From positions 134,073 to 198,072 of the forward strand of contig CAVVKA010000001.1 in NCBI GenBank assembly GCA_963748755.1: a DNA stretch of 64,000 nucleotides. The letters run 5' to 3'. Every line of letters starts with the position of its first letter. The stretch's first letter is position 1. Source of the stretch: Palsa-739 sp963748755. GTDB lineage: Bacteria; Actinomycetota; Thermoleophilia; Gaiellales; Gaiellaceae. Below the pieces are notes generated by a model. That model worked only from the letters and a program-made list of their open reading frames with translations. It was not told the origin of the DNA and did not search any database. Positions 32,512 to 41,861 of the stretch are shown here, in pieces. A program made the position numbers and the translations under genes.

Positions 32512-33522
32512 ATGGCTTCGCTAGATGCTTTGGCCGGCTCCGATTCGCCGCGCTCGTGGCGGGGTGTGCTCGACGCCTACGCGGAGCCGCGGGTGGGTCG
32601 GAGTGTGCTCGACCTCGCGACCTCGGTGGTTCCGTATCTGGCGTTGCTGGTCGCGATGGTCTTCGCGGTGCGCGTCTCTGTGCAGTTGTCGCTCATACTC
32701 GTGGTGCCTGCGTCTGGGTTTCTGGTCCGCACGTTCATCGTGTTCCACGACTGCACGCATGGCTCGTTCATGCGCTCGCGGCGCGCGAATGACCTGTTGG
32801 GTGCTGCCTTGGGTTTGCTCGTGTGGCTGCCGTATCGCGGCTGGCAGCACGAGCACGCGGTGCACCATGCGAGCGCAGGTGACCTCGACCGCCGTGGAGT
32901 GGGGGACGTCGCGACGCTGACGGTCACCGAGTACCGGGCGCTCCCTGCGTGGCGGCAGATCACGTACCGGCTCTACCGCAGCCCGGTCGTCATGTTCGGC
33001 CTTGGCTGGTTCCTCGTGCTCGTGCTGAAGCCACGCTTCGTGCCCCGCGAAGCACGACCGCGCATTCGTAACAGCGTGCTGGCGACGAACCTGATCCTCG
33101 CGCTGATCGTCGCAGCAGCCTGCCTAACGATCGGCTGGCGCGACTACCTGCTCGTGCAAGGGCCCGTTTTCGTCGTCAGCGGCGCAGTCGGGGTCTGGCT
33201 CTTCTATGTGCAGCACCAGTTCGAAGACACCTACTGGCAGACTCACGCCGACTGGCGCTACGACCACGCCGCACTCGCGGGAAGCTCGTACCTGAAACTG
33301 CCGGGTGTGCTGCGGTTCTTCACCGGCAACATCGGCTTCCACCACGTGCACCACCTCAGCGTCGGGATCCCGAACTACAACCTGCAAGCCGCGCACCAGG
33401 GAACCGACCGTCTCCAGACGGTGCCGCAACTCACGCTGCGGCAAGGGCTTCGTGCTACGAGGTTGAAGCTCTGGGACGAGCGGCGAGGCAGGCTCGTGAC
33501 GTTCCGCGAGGCGCGCGCCTAG
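32512..33522 (+). CDS. membrane fatty acid desaturase (DesA/omega-6 type)
   Basis: A 336-residue di-iron desaturase with the three histidine boxes: HDCTH (near 83), HEHAVHH (near 119) and HHVHH (near 280). Four or more TM helices flank them. It introduces a double bond into membrane-lipid acyl chains, needing ferredoxin or cytochrome electrons. It stands alone and is followed by a strong terminator at 33588. Base composition is a little more AT-rich than the core genes around. Confidence 0.9.
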   Translation: MASLDALAGSDSPRSWRGVLDAYAEPRVGRSVLDLATSVVPYLALLVAMVFAVRVSVQLSLILVVPASGFLVRTFIVFHDCTHGSFMRSRRANDLLGAALGLLVWLPYRGWQHEHAVHHASAGDLDRRGVGDVATLTVTEYRALPAWRQITYRLYRSPVVMFGLGWFLVLVLKPRFVPREARPRIRNSVLATNLILALIVAAACLTIGWRDYLLVQGPVFVVSGAVGVWLFYVQHQFEDTYWQTHADWRYDHAALAGSSYLKLPGVLRFFTGNIGFHHVHHLSVGIPNYNLQAAHQGTDRLQTVPQLTLRQGLRATRLKLWDERRGRLVTFREARA

Positions 33523-33587
33523 CAGTTACCTCTTCACCCGCGGTGCGTGAAATACGTCAATGCCCGCTTCGCTCACCGTTGAATGAA

Positions 33588-33624
33588 GAGAGCCCCGCCG
33601 TACAGGGCGGGGCTCTCTCTTTTG
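33588..33624 (+). terminator. intrinsic terminator after the desaturase gene
   Basis: A 12-bp perfect stem (33588-33599 with 33606-33617) around a 6-base loop, GC-rich at the core, followed by a short T-rich run (TCTTTT). Classical rho-independent form. Confidence 0.9.
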
Positions 33625-33663
33625 GGTGCGGCCGGCCCGCCCTTTGGGTGCGGCCGGCCCGCC
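33620..33663. repeat. 22-bp tandem direct repeat (two copies)
   Basis: Two adjacent 22-base units (33620-33641 and 33642-33663), differing only at the first base, with core GGGTGCGGCCGGCCCGCC. They directly follow the terminator. Likely replication slippage. Confidence 0.8.
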
Positions 33664-33706
33664 GCGAACGCAGCCCTAGTCGGAGCTCGCTGTCGCTGCC
33701 GTCGTC

Positions 33707-34000
33707 TTACTTGCGGAGGTTGTGGACCGACATCTCCTGCATGGCGCTGGCGCTGCCGCCGCCGTTGCTGGGCGGGCCCACGATGCCAACCTTGCGCATC
33801 GCTGGGCCAAGCCGCTCCGACTGGAATAGCTCGAACTGTTGCTTCGATTCCCAGACATCGATGATCCGAATGCCTGAGCCGGACTCGCCGGCGGCGTGCA
33901 CAATCAGACCCTCCGGATTGTGAGTGCCGAGTTCTTCGTCGAGCTTGTCGTACTGCTCGCGACTGATCGGCACATCACTGACGTATGCCCACGTCTGCAT
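33707..34000 (-). CDS. small ABM-like (dimeric alpha-beta barrel) protein
   Basis: A 97-residue protein: TWAYVSDVPISREQYDKLDEEL, GLIVHAAGE...GIRIIDVWESKQQFELFQSERLGPAM, then a Gly-rich stretch and strand. The pattern fits the antibiotic-biosynthesis-monooxygenase/EthD-like ferredoxin fold. ATG with AGGAGA just upstream. Its leader (34057-34140) is homologous to that of the similar gene at 44321. Function unknown, perhaps oxidative detoxification. Confidence 0.75.
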   Translation of the reverse strand: MQTWAYVSDVPISREQYDKLDEELGTHNPEGLIVHAAGESGSGIRIIDVWESKQQFELFQSERLGPAMRKVGIVGPPSNGGGSASAMQEMSVHNLRK

Positions 34001-34056
34001 AACTCTCCTGTCGTCACCACACAAGGCGGAAACGCGAACCCGCGCGTCTCCTTGAC

Positions 34057-34140
34057 GCACCCAGGCCGAATGTGACAGACGGAGAGGACTAATCGGGTCG
34101 AGCCTCAGCGGCTTCCTCGCAAGGCCTACGCGCACCACCA
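34057..34140 (-). promoter_or_regulatory. shared leader element A, upstream of ABM-like gene
   Basis: On the minus strand this ~84-bp stretch aligns with 44181-44262 (plus). It includes an identical 17-base core (GGAAGCCGCTGAGGCTC), a matching GCGCGTAG before it and GGCCT..GTGC after it. Both copies end 56-58 bases before the ATG of an ABM-like gene. It could be a promoter/operator or an untranslated RNA element. Confidence 0.55.
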
Positions 34141-34245
34141 AGCATAGCGGCGATCGCGCGTGACCATCCTGCCTTCTTGCCATGCCTTATCGGCGGCGAG
34201 GCTCGTGCGCTCGGGCATCTCACCTCCTGGGACCGGGTTCCGCGC

Positions 34246-34980
34246 CTAGATGAGAATGTTGACCGCACGCGCGGCGACGAGCAGCACGGTGACGACGGAT
34301 AGCGTCGACTCGGCGGCCATCAGCGCCTTGGCTGGGCGAGTCAGGGGCAGGGCGTCAGTTGGGCTGAATGCTGTCGCGTTGGTGAGCGAGATGTAGAAGT
34401 AATCCCAGAGCCGGGGCGCCCAGCCGTCGCGTGCGAGCTGAGGGTTCTCGTCCTGGGGAAATTGGAAATCGGGTTTGCGTGCCGCGGCCGCGAGCGCCCG
34501 GGCGACCGGGCCGCCGCAGTCCAATTCCCAGAAGGCGAGGCCGAAGGCGATCGCATTGGTGAGCCAGACTGCGCCGCCGCTGGCAAGGAGCTGCGACCCC
34601 GTGATGTGGGTCGCGGAATGTGCGACCAGCGAGGCGACGAGGATGACGACGCCGAGGACGTTGAAGACCCAGACAAGCGACAGGAGCACGATCACGATCT
34701 CCCGCCGGTGATCGTGACGGGCAAGGCGCTTCAAGCCCAGGAGCAGCGTGGCCGCGAGGCAGAGGTAGGGAGCTGCGACGATCAGCCACATCCACCAAAG
34801 CGACTGTCCGAGCGACTCCCAGTGCGCGTGCTTTGCCACCAGCCCCAGCACGATTAGGATCGCGGCCGCGACCAGCGCGAAGGGAGCGGCGTCGTTACGT
34901 GCTTCGCGCGCCGCCGTGTGCAAGCGCTCCGGCTCAGGTGAGGTCGAGGCGGTAGCAGCCTTTCCGGTCGCTTCAGCCAT
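34246..34980 (-). CDS. multi-pass membrane protein (DUF1345-like)
   Basis: A 244-residue protein with a charged, Thr/Glu-rich N-terminus and about six TM segments (~34-50, 62-82, 95-120, 133-152, ~190-205, 220-243). The C-terminal YFYISLTNATAFSPTDALPLTRPAKALM stretch, then a final helix, recalls the DUF1345/ion-channel-like group. No filter sequence of a K+ channel is visible. Function unknown. Start ATG at 34980. Confidence 0.65.
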   Translation of the reverse strand: MAEATGKAATASTSPEPERLHTAAREARNDAAPFALVAAAILIVLGLVAKHAHWESLGQSLWWMWLIVAAPYLCLAATLLLGLKRLARHDHRREIVIVLLSLVWVFNVLGVVILVASLVAHSATHITGSQLLASGGAVWLTNAIAFGLAFWELDCGGPVARALAAAARKPDFQFPQDENPQLARDGWAPRLWDYFYISLTNATAFSPTDALPLTRPAKALMAAESTLSVVTVLLVAARAVNILI

Positions 34981-35103
34981 CGCCAGACCAGAATGAGCCG
35001 CGCCTCGGACAACGGAAACAGATCATCCGTCTCCCAGACTGCTGACTCCGGTGATCGTCCCGGTCCCTTCGTCAGGCTACGGCGCTTCGCGCCGCATCAG
35101 TTC

Positions 35104-35972
35104 TCAGGCAACGTCGCGGAGGTTCTTCATTTCCGTGAGGTGGCTCAGCTTCCCATTGAGCGCTTCTCGATCTGCCGGATCCGCTCCGGCGTCACGTTGA
35201 AGATCACGCCGATCTCTTCCAACGTCGCCGACGCCTGTCCGTCGAGCCCGTAGCGGAGCTCGAGCACGCGTCGCTCTCGCAAGCTCAAGGTCGCGAGGGA
35301 CTCAGTGAGCGCGCGTAAGCGGGAATTGTCGTCGGCGACGTCCTCCGGCAACGGACCGCTGTCGGCGAGGAAGTGCCCGAACTCCGATGCCTCCCCGTCG
35401 CCGACCGGCTGCTCGAGCGACAGTGGCATCTGCGAGCTGCGCAGGATCTGCTCCACCTCGTCGAGCGGGAAGTCGGCGTCGCCCGCGATCTCGGCAGGCG
35501 TTGGCTGGCGGCAGAGCTCGCCGCGCAGCTTGCTTTCCGAGCGCAGGATCTTGTTCAGCTTCTCAACGACGTGCACCGGCATCCGGATCGTCCGCCCCTT
35601 GTCGGCGAGCGCACGCGCCACGGCCTGGCGGATCCACCAGGTCGCGTAGGTCGAGAACTTGAAGCCCTTGCGATGGTCGAACTTCTCCGCGGCACGGACG
35701 AGGCCGATCGTTCCCTCCTGGATAAGGTCGAGGAACGGCAGCCCCTGGTTGCGATACCGCTTGGCGATCGAGACAACAAGGCGGAGGTTCGCCCCGACCA
35801 TCTCCTGCTTCGCGCTGTGATCACCCCGCTCGATGCGTTTCGCCAGCTCAACCTCCTGCGCAGCCGTCAACAGGTCAACCTTGCCGATGTCCCTCAGAAA
35901 CGCCTGGAGCGAATCCGGCGATGGAGAAGCGCCTGCTGCCGCCAATGAACCTCGCCTCCACTCCCCTGCCAC
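35104..35972 (-). CDS. group 2 sigma-70 factor with C-terminal frameshift
   Basis: An RpoD-like sigma factor. Region 1.2 SLQAFLRDIGKVDLL, region 2 with RRY-like AKRYRNQGLPFLDLIQEGTIGL and FSTYATWWIRQAVARAL, region 3, and region 4 with LSLRERRVLELRYGL and the HTH TLEEIGVIFNVTPERIRQIEKRS. As read, the frame stops at 35145 after ...RSMGS (275 residues). The next bases, in the +1 frame, encode the normal family end LSHLTEMKNLRDVA with a stop at 35104. A single base (an A in GGAA) is missing. Coordinates give the intended gene. Confidence 0.85.
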
Positions 35973-36081
35973 GTGGAGGAAGGCGCCAGCACGCCATAGG
36001 TCCTCGTCTCGTGCTCCACACTCTAGCCGCTCGCAGCTGGGCCGAACGCCGCGGGTGCGTCGGAGCTACCCTCGCACGTTG

Positions 36082-37158
36082 ATGTCGACCCGGCTTTCTG
36101 TCGGCAGGACCTTGCGGGTCGCGATCCTCGCGCCGATTTCCTGGCGGGTACCTCCGCGCAGATACGGGCCATGGGAGCAGTTCTCGTCTCTGTTGACCGA
36201 GGGGTTGGTGAGGCGAGGAGTCGAGGTCACCTTGTTCGCCACCGCCGACTCCCTTACGACCGCTCACCTCGTCGGCACGGCGCCGGCCGGCTACTCGGAG
36301 GATCCGGCGTTACATGCGAAGGCCTGGGAGGCGCTGCACATTTCTGCCGCGTTCGAACGTGCAAGCGACTTCGACGTCATCCACAACAGCTTCGATTTCC
36401 TGCCACTGACCTACAGCGGTCTGGTTGACACCCCAGTGGTGACGACAATCCACGGGTTCTCGTCGGAGCAGATCGTTCCCGTGTTCGAGAAGTACAACCG
36501 GCGTGGCTACTACGTCGCAATCAGCGATGCGGACCGCCACGAGCGCCTCGACTACGTCGCCACAATCCACCACGGCATCGACCTGGGCGAATTCGCGCTC
36601 CAGCGGACGCCGGGCGACTACCTCCTGTTCTTCGGGCGAATCCATCCGGACAAAGGGACAGTTGAGGCGATCGATGCCGCCGAGCGCACGGGCATGCCGC
36701 TCGTGATCGCCGGGATCATCCAGGACCGCGACTACTTCGAGCGGCACGTGGAGCCGCGGCTCGACGCGGAGCGCGTGAGCTACGTCGGCCCAGTCGGGCC
36801 CGACCGACGCGGCGGCCTGCTGGGCGGCGCGCGTGCACTGCTGCACCTCGTCAACTTCGACGAACCGTTCGGCTTCAGCGTCGTCGAGGCGATGGCCTGC
36901 GGCACGCCGGTCATCGCGAGGCGACGCGGCTCGATGGCAGAGATCGTGAATCACGGCGAGAACGGCTTCCTCGTCGATACCCAGGACGACGCGGTTGCCG
37001 CCGTCCACGCTTCGGGCGCGCTCGACCGCGAAGCCGTGCGCGCATCGGTGCAAGGGCGCTTCGACGTCGAGCGGATGGTGGACGACTACCTCGCCCTCTA
37101 TGGGCGCGTCGTCGAACTCCACCACGATGCAAAGATCGGCAAAGAAGGCGTCCGCTGA
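36082..37158 (+). CDS. GT4-family glycosyltransferase
   Basis: A 358-residue GT-B enzyme. The N-terminal domain begins RVAILAPISWRVPPRRYGPWEQFSS (Gly-rich nucleotide/acceptor loop), then TTIHGFSSE. The C-terminal domain carries LLFFGRIHPDKG and the E-x7-E motif EPFGFSVVE with GTPVIARRRGS. A retaining transferase, probably of mannose or glucose from a nucleotide sugar; specificity unclear. Divergent from the sigma factor gene with ~110 bp between. It overlaps the next gene if that starts at the CTG at 37155. Confidence 0.88.
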   Translation: MSTRLSVGRTLRVAILAPISWRVPPRRYGPWEQFSSLLTEGLVRRGVEVTLFATADSLTTAHLVGTAPAGYSEDPALHAKAWEALHISAAFERASDFDVIHNSFDFLPLTYSGLVDTPVVTTIHGFSSEQIVPVFEKYNRRGYYVAISDADRHERLDYVATIHHGIDLGEFALQRTPGDYLLFFGRIHPDKGTVEAIDAAERTGMPLVIAGIIQDRDYFERHVEPRLDAERVSYVGPVGPDRRGGLLGGARALLHLVNFDEPFGFSVVEAMACGTPVIARRRGSMAEIVNHGENGFLVDTQDDAVAAVHASGALDREAVRASVQGRFDVERMVDDYLALYGRVVELHHDAKIGKEGVR

Positions 37159-38405
37159 GCACGAGCTCGCCGCGGCAGCCGTTCCGGGTCGGCGTCAACT
37201 ACTGGCCCGCCCGCACCGCGATGAGCTGGTGGTCGAAATTCGATCTGGCCGAGGTTGCAACCGACTTTGCGCGGATCGCCGCCTGCGGTCTCGACTCCGT
37301 GAGGGTCTTTCTCACCTGGGAAGACTTTCAACCGGCCCCAAACCGGGTCGACCGAGAGATGCTCAAGCGGCTCATCGCGGTCGCCGATCTCGCCGCTGAG
37401 CTCGAGCTCGCTCTCATCCCCACCCTCTTCACCGGCCACATGAGCGGCGTGAACTGGATCCCCGCCTGGGCGCTCGGAGGCCGCCCGGAGGGTGATCCTC
37501 GCTTCCGGATCGTTTCGAGTGGCGGGGTCGCCCAGACCGGTCTCCGAAATTGGTATACGGACGTTGCGGTCGTAGCTGCCCAGGCCCTCTTTGCCGCGCA
37601 GGCCGCCGCCGCTCTCGCCGGTCATGAGGCGGTCTGGGCGTGGGATCTCGGCAACGAGAACTCCAACTGCGCGATCCCCCCAACCAGGGAATCGGCTCGC
37701 GCCTGGCTTGAGCGTCTCACCTCGGCAATCCGCGGCGCTGACGACACCGCGCTCGTCACGCTCGGGTTGCACATGGAAGACCTGGAAGACGATCGGCAGC
37801 TCGGTCCGCTCGAAGCCTCCGGCGTCTGCGATCTCCTCTCGATGCATGGATACCCGATCTACGCTGGCTGGGCGGGCGGTCCAACCGACGACGAACTGCT
37901 CCCGTTCCTCGCCCGCGTAACACGGTGGCTTGGCGAGGGTCGCGACGTCCTCTTCAGCGAGTTCGGTCTGCCCACCTACCCCCGTGGCCGTCGGGGAGAA
38001 CAGAGCGCCTCCTGGCGGGCCTGCTCGTCTCTCGTCGAAGAGGATGCGGCGGCCGCATACACGTCAAGGGCGCTCGAGGCGCTTCGTTGCGCCGGCTGCA
38101 TCGGCGCGATGCTCTGGTGTTATTCCGACTACGACCCAGGGCTCTGGGAGAGCCCTCCCTTCGATCTGGCTCCTCACGAGCGCACCTTCGGCCTGTGGCG
38201 TGTCGATGGCTCACCGAAACCGTCGGTCGCGGCCGTCGCGGCGTTCGTCGGCGTCGAGCGGTGCACTGCTGGACAAGCCGATGGGTGGATCGACATCGAC
38301 CGGAACGAGTTCCTTCACAACCCGCACGCGCAGCTGCCCCGTCTTTACCGCCGCTATCGGGAGCAGACGCGACCTGAAGACGAGACCTCCGGCATGACCG
38401 ACTGA
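37155..38405 (+). CDS. GH5-like (cellulase/mannanase TIM-barrel) glycoside hydrolase
   Basis: TIM-barrel hydrolase. Strand 1 is FRVGVNYWP, followed by SVRVFLTWEDFQP; the acid/base Glu is in WDLGNEN and the nucleophile Glu in LFSEFG; a Trp-rich LWCYSDYD closes the barrel. The first ATG is 37221 (394 residues) and would delete strand 1. The in-frame CTG at 37155 overlaps the glycosyltransferase stop (CTGA) and gives 416 residues with strand 1 intact. No ATG, GTG or TTG lies between. No secretion signal is visible, so it probably acts in the cytoplasm, with the GT and GH130 genes, on a manno- or gluco-oligosaccharide. Confidence 0.8.
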   Translation: MSTSSPRQPFRVGVNYWPARTAMSWWSKFDLAEVATDFARIAACGLDSVRVFLTWEDFQPAPNRVDREMLKRLIAVADLAAELELALIPTLFTGHMSGVNWIPAWALGGRPEGDPRFRIVSSGGVAQTGLRNWYTDVAVVAAQALFAAQAAAALAGHEAVWAWDLGNENSNCAIPPTRESARAWLERLTSAIRGADDTALVTLGLHMEDLEDDRQLGPLEASGVCDLLSMHGYPIYAGWAGGPTDDELLPFLARVTRWLGEGRDVLFSEFGLPTYPRGRRGEQSASWRACSSLVEEDAAAAYTSRALEALRCAGCIGAMLWCYSDYDPGLWESPPFDLAPHERTFGLWRVDGSPKPSVAAVAAFVGVERCTAGQADGWIDIDRNEFLHNPHAQLPRLYRRYREQTRPEDETSGMTD

Positions 38406-38664
38406 CTGCACGCGGGCCGCAACACCGGCCGGAGGCAAAGCATCGATCCTCAGGTCGTCTAGCTCGGATCGCGCGCGTCGCGGTGCTGGGACTGTGTCCG
38501 CTGGCGCCGCCGCCCCAGATCGAGCGAAACGGGAGTACGCTGTCGGTGACTGGCCCTGCACAAAGGTTCCGGCCCGAGCCCGCAACCCACCGACGCGCGT
38601 CGCGCGCAAGGCGAGGAGCGTCAGGCGAACGGACTTCTCTGCGGGGTCAGCCCTTTGTGTGCGC

Positions 38665-39612
38665 CTACGTCTCGCGTGGTGCGGCGAGGAGGGCTTCGAT
38701 CAAGTCGCGCAGTCGTGCGGTGGCTAGACAGATGGAGCTGTCGGCGGCGCCGTAGTAGAGGCGGATTTCGTCGCTGGCCTCATCGTGCAGAAGGCCGCAG
38801 GGGAAGACGACGTTGGGAACGTCGCCAGTTCGCTCGTAGCCCGCAAGGGGGGTCATCACCCAGTTGGGGAGGCGGTGGAGGACGTGGGTCGGTTCGTCGA
38901 GGTCGAGCAGCGCAAGACCCACGCGATACATGTCTCCGGCCACCGTGTCCTTCACGCCGTGGTAGAGGAGCAGCCAGCCGTGGTCGGTGCGGAGCGGCGG
39001 CGGGCCGATTCCGATCCGCAGCGAGTCCCACCAGGCGCCGTCGCGCGGTTGGAGTACCTGCTCGGGAGCGCTCCAGCTGACGAGGTCGTCCGAGCGGGAG
39101 AGAACGATCTCGCCGTGCCCGCCGCCGAATTCGGTCTTGGGACGGTGAAGAAGTACCCAGCGGCCATCGATCCGGTGCGGGAGGAGCGCCGCGTTCTTGT
39201 CCTCGGGGTGCCTGACCATGCCGTGGCGCTCGACGGTGTCGAAGTCCTCTGTCGTCGCAAGGAAGACGGCAGGCCCAGCTGGGCCGTAGGCGGTGCAGGT
39301 GATCGCCCAGCGCCCGAGCTCGTCGAGCCACACGACCCGGGCGTCCTCGAACCCCCATTGCTCGCTTTCGATCCCGTCGGAGGGGGCGAGCAGCGGCTCG
39401 GGCGCGATCATCCAATCGTCGACGCCGTTCGCTGAGCGGGCGACGGTGAGGTGTGAGATTCCCCGGCGATCTTCGACGCGCGCGAGCAAGACAGTCTGGC
39501 CGTCGTAGGCCGCCGCCGCGGGGTTGAACACGGCATTCACGGGATAGGGCCAGTCGTCGGCGGTCAGGATCGGATTGCCGGAGTGGCGCTCGAAGAGCTC
39601 GAGCGCGTTCAT
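38665..39612 (-). CDS. GH130 family mannoside phosphorylase/hydrolase
   Basis: A 315-residue five-bladed beta-propeller: NPAAAAYDGQTVLLARVEDRRGISHLTVARS, GFEDARVVWLDELGRWAITCTAYG, EDKNAALLPHRIDGRWVLLHRP and YYGAADSSICLATA match GH130. The family phosphorolyses or hydrolyses beta-mannosides. ATG overlaps the stop of the upstream GT gene by 4 bp. Co-occurrence with two GT4 and a GH5-like gene suggests turnover of a mannose-containing glycan. Confidence 0.88.
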   Translation of the reverse strand: MNALELFERHSGNPILTADDWPYPVNAVFNPAAAAYDGQTVLLARVEDRRGISHLTVARSANGVDDWMIAPEPLLAPSDGIESEQWGFEDARVVWLDELGRWAITCTAYGPAGPAVFLATTEDFDTVERHGMVRHPEDKNAALLPHRIDGRWVLLHRPKTEFGGGHGEIVLSRSDDLVSWSAPEQVLQPRDGAWWDSLRIGIGPPPLRTDHGWLLLYHGVKDTVAGDMYRVGLALLDLDEPTHVLHRLPNWVMTPLAGYERTGDVPNVVFPCGLLHDEASDEIRLYYGAADSSICLATARLRDLIEALLAAPRET

Positions 39613-41858
39613 GCCGCGGCGGGTTCGCGCGCGGGTTCGCGGTCGGCTGCCCGGACGCCGGCGGCGTCGAGGAGGAGCGCGGCGTGGTGGAAGGCGAGCG
39701 TCGACTCGGCGCCTTCGTTGTCGTTCAGGGCATCGTGGCCGAGCCCGTCGCTGCAGCCGCCCGTCGCGAAGTCGTAAAGCGGCTTCTGCAGGTGGTTGCG
39801 GCCCAGGAACCACTCGAACGCTCGAATCGCTCGAACTCCGTGCTCGGCCTTGTGAGTAACAGCGAAGGCAATCAGCTCGGCTTCGACGAGCGCCGCGGCG
39901 TCGAGCGGCTGCTCATCGCCGGCGCCAGGCGCCGGCTCGCCACGGCGGCGGCCACGGTGACCCGGAAGCCGAAGCGTGTTCTTGTCGAGTCCGCACTCGT
40001 CGCCGAGCCAGCGCAGCGACTCGAGTCCGACCTCGGCGAGGTCCGGCCGGTCGAGCGCGTAGGCGCCGGCGAGGAGCGCCTGGGAGAGCCGAGCGTTGTC
40101 GTAGGTGAGCTGGTCTTCGAACCAGCACCAATCGTCCGTACAGCTGCGTTCGTAGGCCTCGGCGAGTAGCCCCACGAGCCGTTCGAGCTGCCGGTGGGCG
40201 GCGGGCTCGCGCCGGTCGGCGTCGAGGCGGGAGAGACCGAGAACGGCATAGGCCGCCGTTCGCAGGGAAAGGTCATCGCCGAGCGTTCCGACGAGCCGGT
40301 CGAGGAGGTCGCGCGCCGGTCGCACGACGGCGGGGATCCAGGCCGTGGCGAGGATGTCCCCGAGCGCCCAGATCGAGCGTCCCACGTGGTCGCCAACGTG
40401 CGGCTCATCGAGCCAGCGGCGATCGTAACCCATGAAGTTATGCATCCCGCCGTCCTCAGTAGCGGCTTGAAGGAAGGCGAGCGCCCGGTAGAGATTCGAC
40501 GTCCAGACCTGCTCGTTGCCGCGCCCTGCAAGTGCGAGCGAGACGACCGCCAGCCGGGCGACATCGTCGACGCAATAGCCGCTGCTGCGGTTGGGGATGA
40601 TTCCGTGCGCGTGCTGCACGATCCCGACATCGTCGGCGAGTGTGAGCAGATGATCGGTGCGCAAGCTCGTCAGGTGTAGGTCGGCGACGCCGGCGGGCCG
40701 TCGCCGCGGCGCAAGCTCGTCGGCTTCCTGCAAGACGCGAGCAGTGGCCTCTGCGACGGCCGGCCACGCAAGCGTCGAGCCGATCCGCTGGGCCTCGGTG
40801 CGCGCCGCCGTCAGCGTGTCCGGCCGCTCGATGTAGCCGCAGACTGCGTTGGCGAGCGCTTCCGGGTCGCGGAACGGCACGAGGAGCCCGGCCCCCGAAG
40901 CGAGCATGTCCTGTGCGTACCAGTAGGGGGTGGAGACGACAGCGCAGCCAGCAGCTAATGCGAACGTGAGTGCGCCGGAAGCGATCTGCTCCCGGTTCCC
41001 GTAAGGCGTCAGGAAGACGTCGGTCGCAGCGAGCAGGTCCGAGAGCTCGTTGATCGACAGGAACCGATCGTCGAACTCGACATGATCGCCAAGCTCGAGC
41101 TCGAGCACACGCCGCTCGAGCATCAGCCGGTATTGCTCCCCTTCCCTCCGCGAGACGTCCGGATGGGTGCGACCGGCGATCGTGTAGACGATCTCCGGGT
41201 GCCGTTCGATCATGCCCGGTAGCGCTTCGAGCACCGTCTCCAGTCCCTTACCGGGCGAGATCAGGCCGAATGTGGAGAGTCGGAAAGGATCGGAGACGGC
41301 AGACGACGTGGACCGCCGGGCCTGAAGCCCAGCTGCGGCCCGCTCGGCGATCCGCACTGGCGCTCCATGCGGCACCACGCGCACTTTGTCCTCCGAGCAG
41401 GCGCCCGACTCGACCAGCAATCGAAGCGCCGTGTCCGTCATCACGATCACGAGCTCCGCCTCGGCGCACAGCTCCCTCAGCACGTCCGCCTGGCGCGGCG
41501 TGGGCTCCGACAGCACCGTGTGCAGGGTCACCACGAGAGGCTGCGCCAGTTCCTGCGCAAACGACAGCACGTACTCCCCGTCACGGCCGCCGAAGATCCC
41601 GAACTCGTGCTGAAGCAACACGACGTCGACGTCGAGCCGTCCCAGCATCCGAGCAGTGCGGACATAGTCGCCCCGCACGGCCTGCACGATCGTCGCGAGC
41701 AGGCCTCGCCGCTGCGGGCTCGACGGTTCATGCACGACCGCGATGAGATCGGCGACCGTCACGATGCCCGTGCCGGTCAACGTGGCTCGCAGGTCGGCTG
41801 AGAAGGTGCCGATCCCACAGGCACGCGGCGGATAGGTGGAGACGATCGCAGTCCGCAT
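39609..41858 (-). CDS. GT4 glycosyltransferase fused to an (alpha/alpha)6-type domain
   Basis: A 749-residue two-domain protein. Residues ~1-385 are GT-B: RTAIVSTYPPRACGIGTFS, VVTLHTVLSEPT, FGLISPGKGLETVLEAL, then SGALTFALAAGCAVVSTPYWYA. Residues ~395-735 form a helical repeat domain with DDVARLAVVSLALAGR, WALGDILATA, DDWCWFEDQLTYDNARLSQALL and DNEGAESTLAFHHAALL, resembling six-hairpin glycosidases. Such fusions sit next to GH130 genes in actinobacteria and cyanobacteria. The bifunctional role is inference. Confidence 0.85.
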   Translation of the reverse strand: MRTAIVSTYPPRACGIGTFSADLRATLTGTGIVTVADLIAVVHEPSSPQRRGLLATIVQAVRGDYVRTARMLGRLDVDVVLLQHEFGIFGGRDGEYVLSFAQELAQPLVVTLHTVLSEPTPRQADVLRELCAEAELVIVMTDTALRLLVESGACSEDKVRVVPHGAPVRIAERAAAGLQARRSTSSAVSDPFRLSTFGLISPGKGLETVLEALPGMIERHPEIVYTIAGRTHPDVSRREGEQYRLMLERRVLELELGDHVEFDDRFLSINELSDLLAATDVFLTPYGNREQIASGALTFALAAGCAVVSTPYWYAQDMLASGAGLLVPFRDPEALANAVCGYIERPDTLTAARTEAQRIGSTLAWPAVAEATARVLQEADELAPRRRPAGVADLHLTSLRTDHLLTLADDVGIVQHAHGIIPNRSSGYCVDDVARLAVVSLALAGRGNEQVWTSNLYRALAFLQAATEDGGMHNFMGYDRRWLDEPHVGDHVGRSIWALGDILATAWIPAVVRPARDLLDRLVGTLGDDLSLRTAAYAVLGLSRLDADRREPAAHRQLERLVGLLAEAYERSCTDDWCWFEDQLTYDNARLSQALLAGAYALDRPDLAEVGLESLRWLGDECGLDKNTLRLPGHRGRRRGEPAPGAGDEQPLDAAALVEAELIAFAVTHKAEHGVRAIRAFEWFLGRNHLQKPLYDFATGGCSDGLGHDALNDNEGAESTLAFHHAALLLDAAGVRAADREPAREPAAA

Positions 41859-41861
41859 GCG

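Noticed and set aside
35833..36081. N-terminal extension of the glycosyltransferase at 36082
   Set aside because: It is antisense to the sigma factor gene; the GT fold starts just after ATG 36082.
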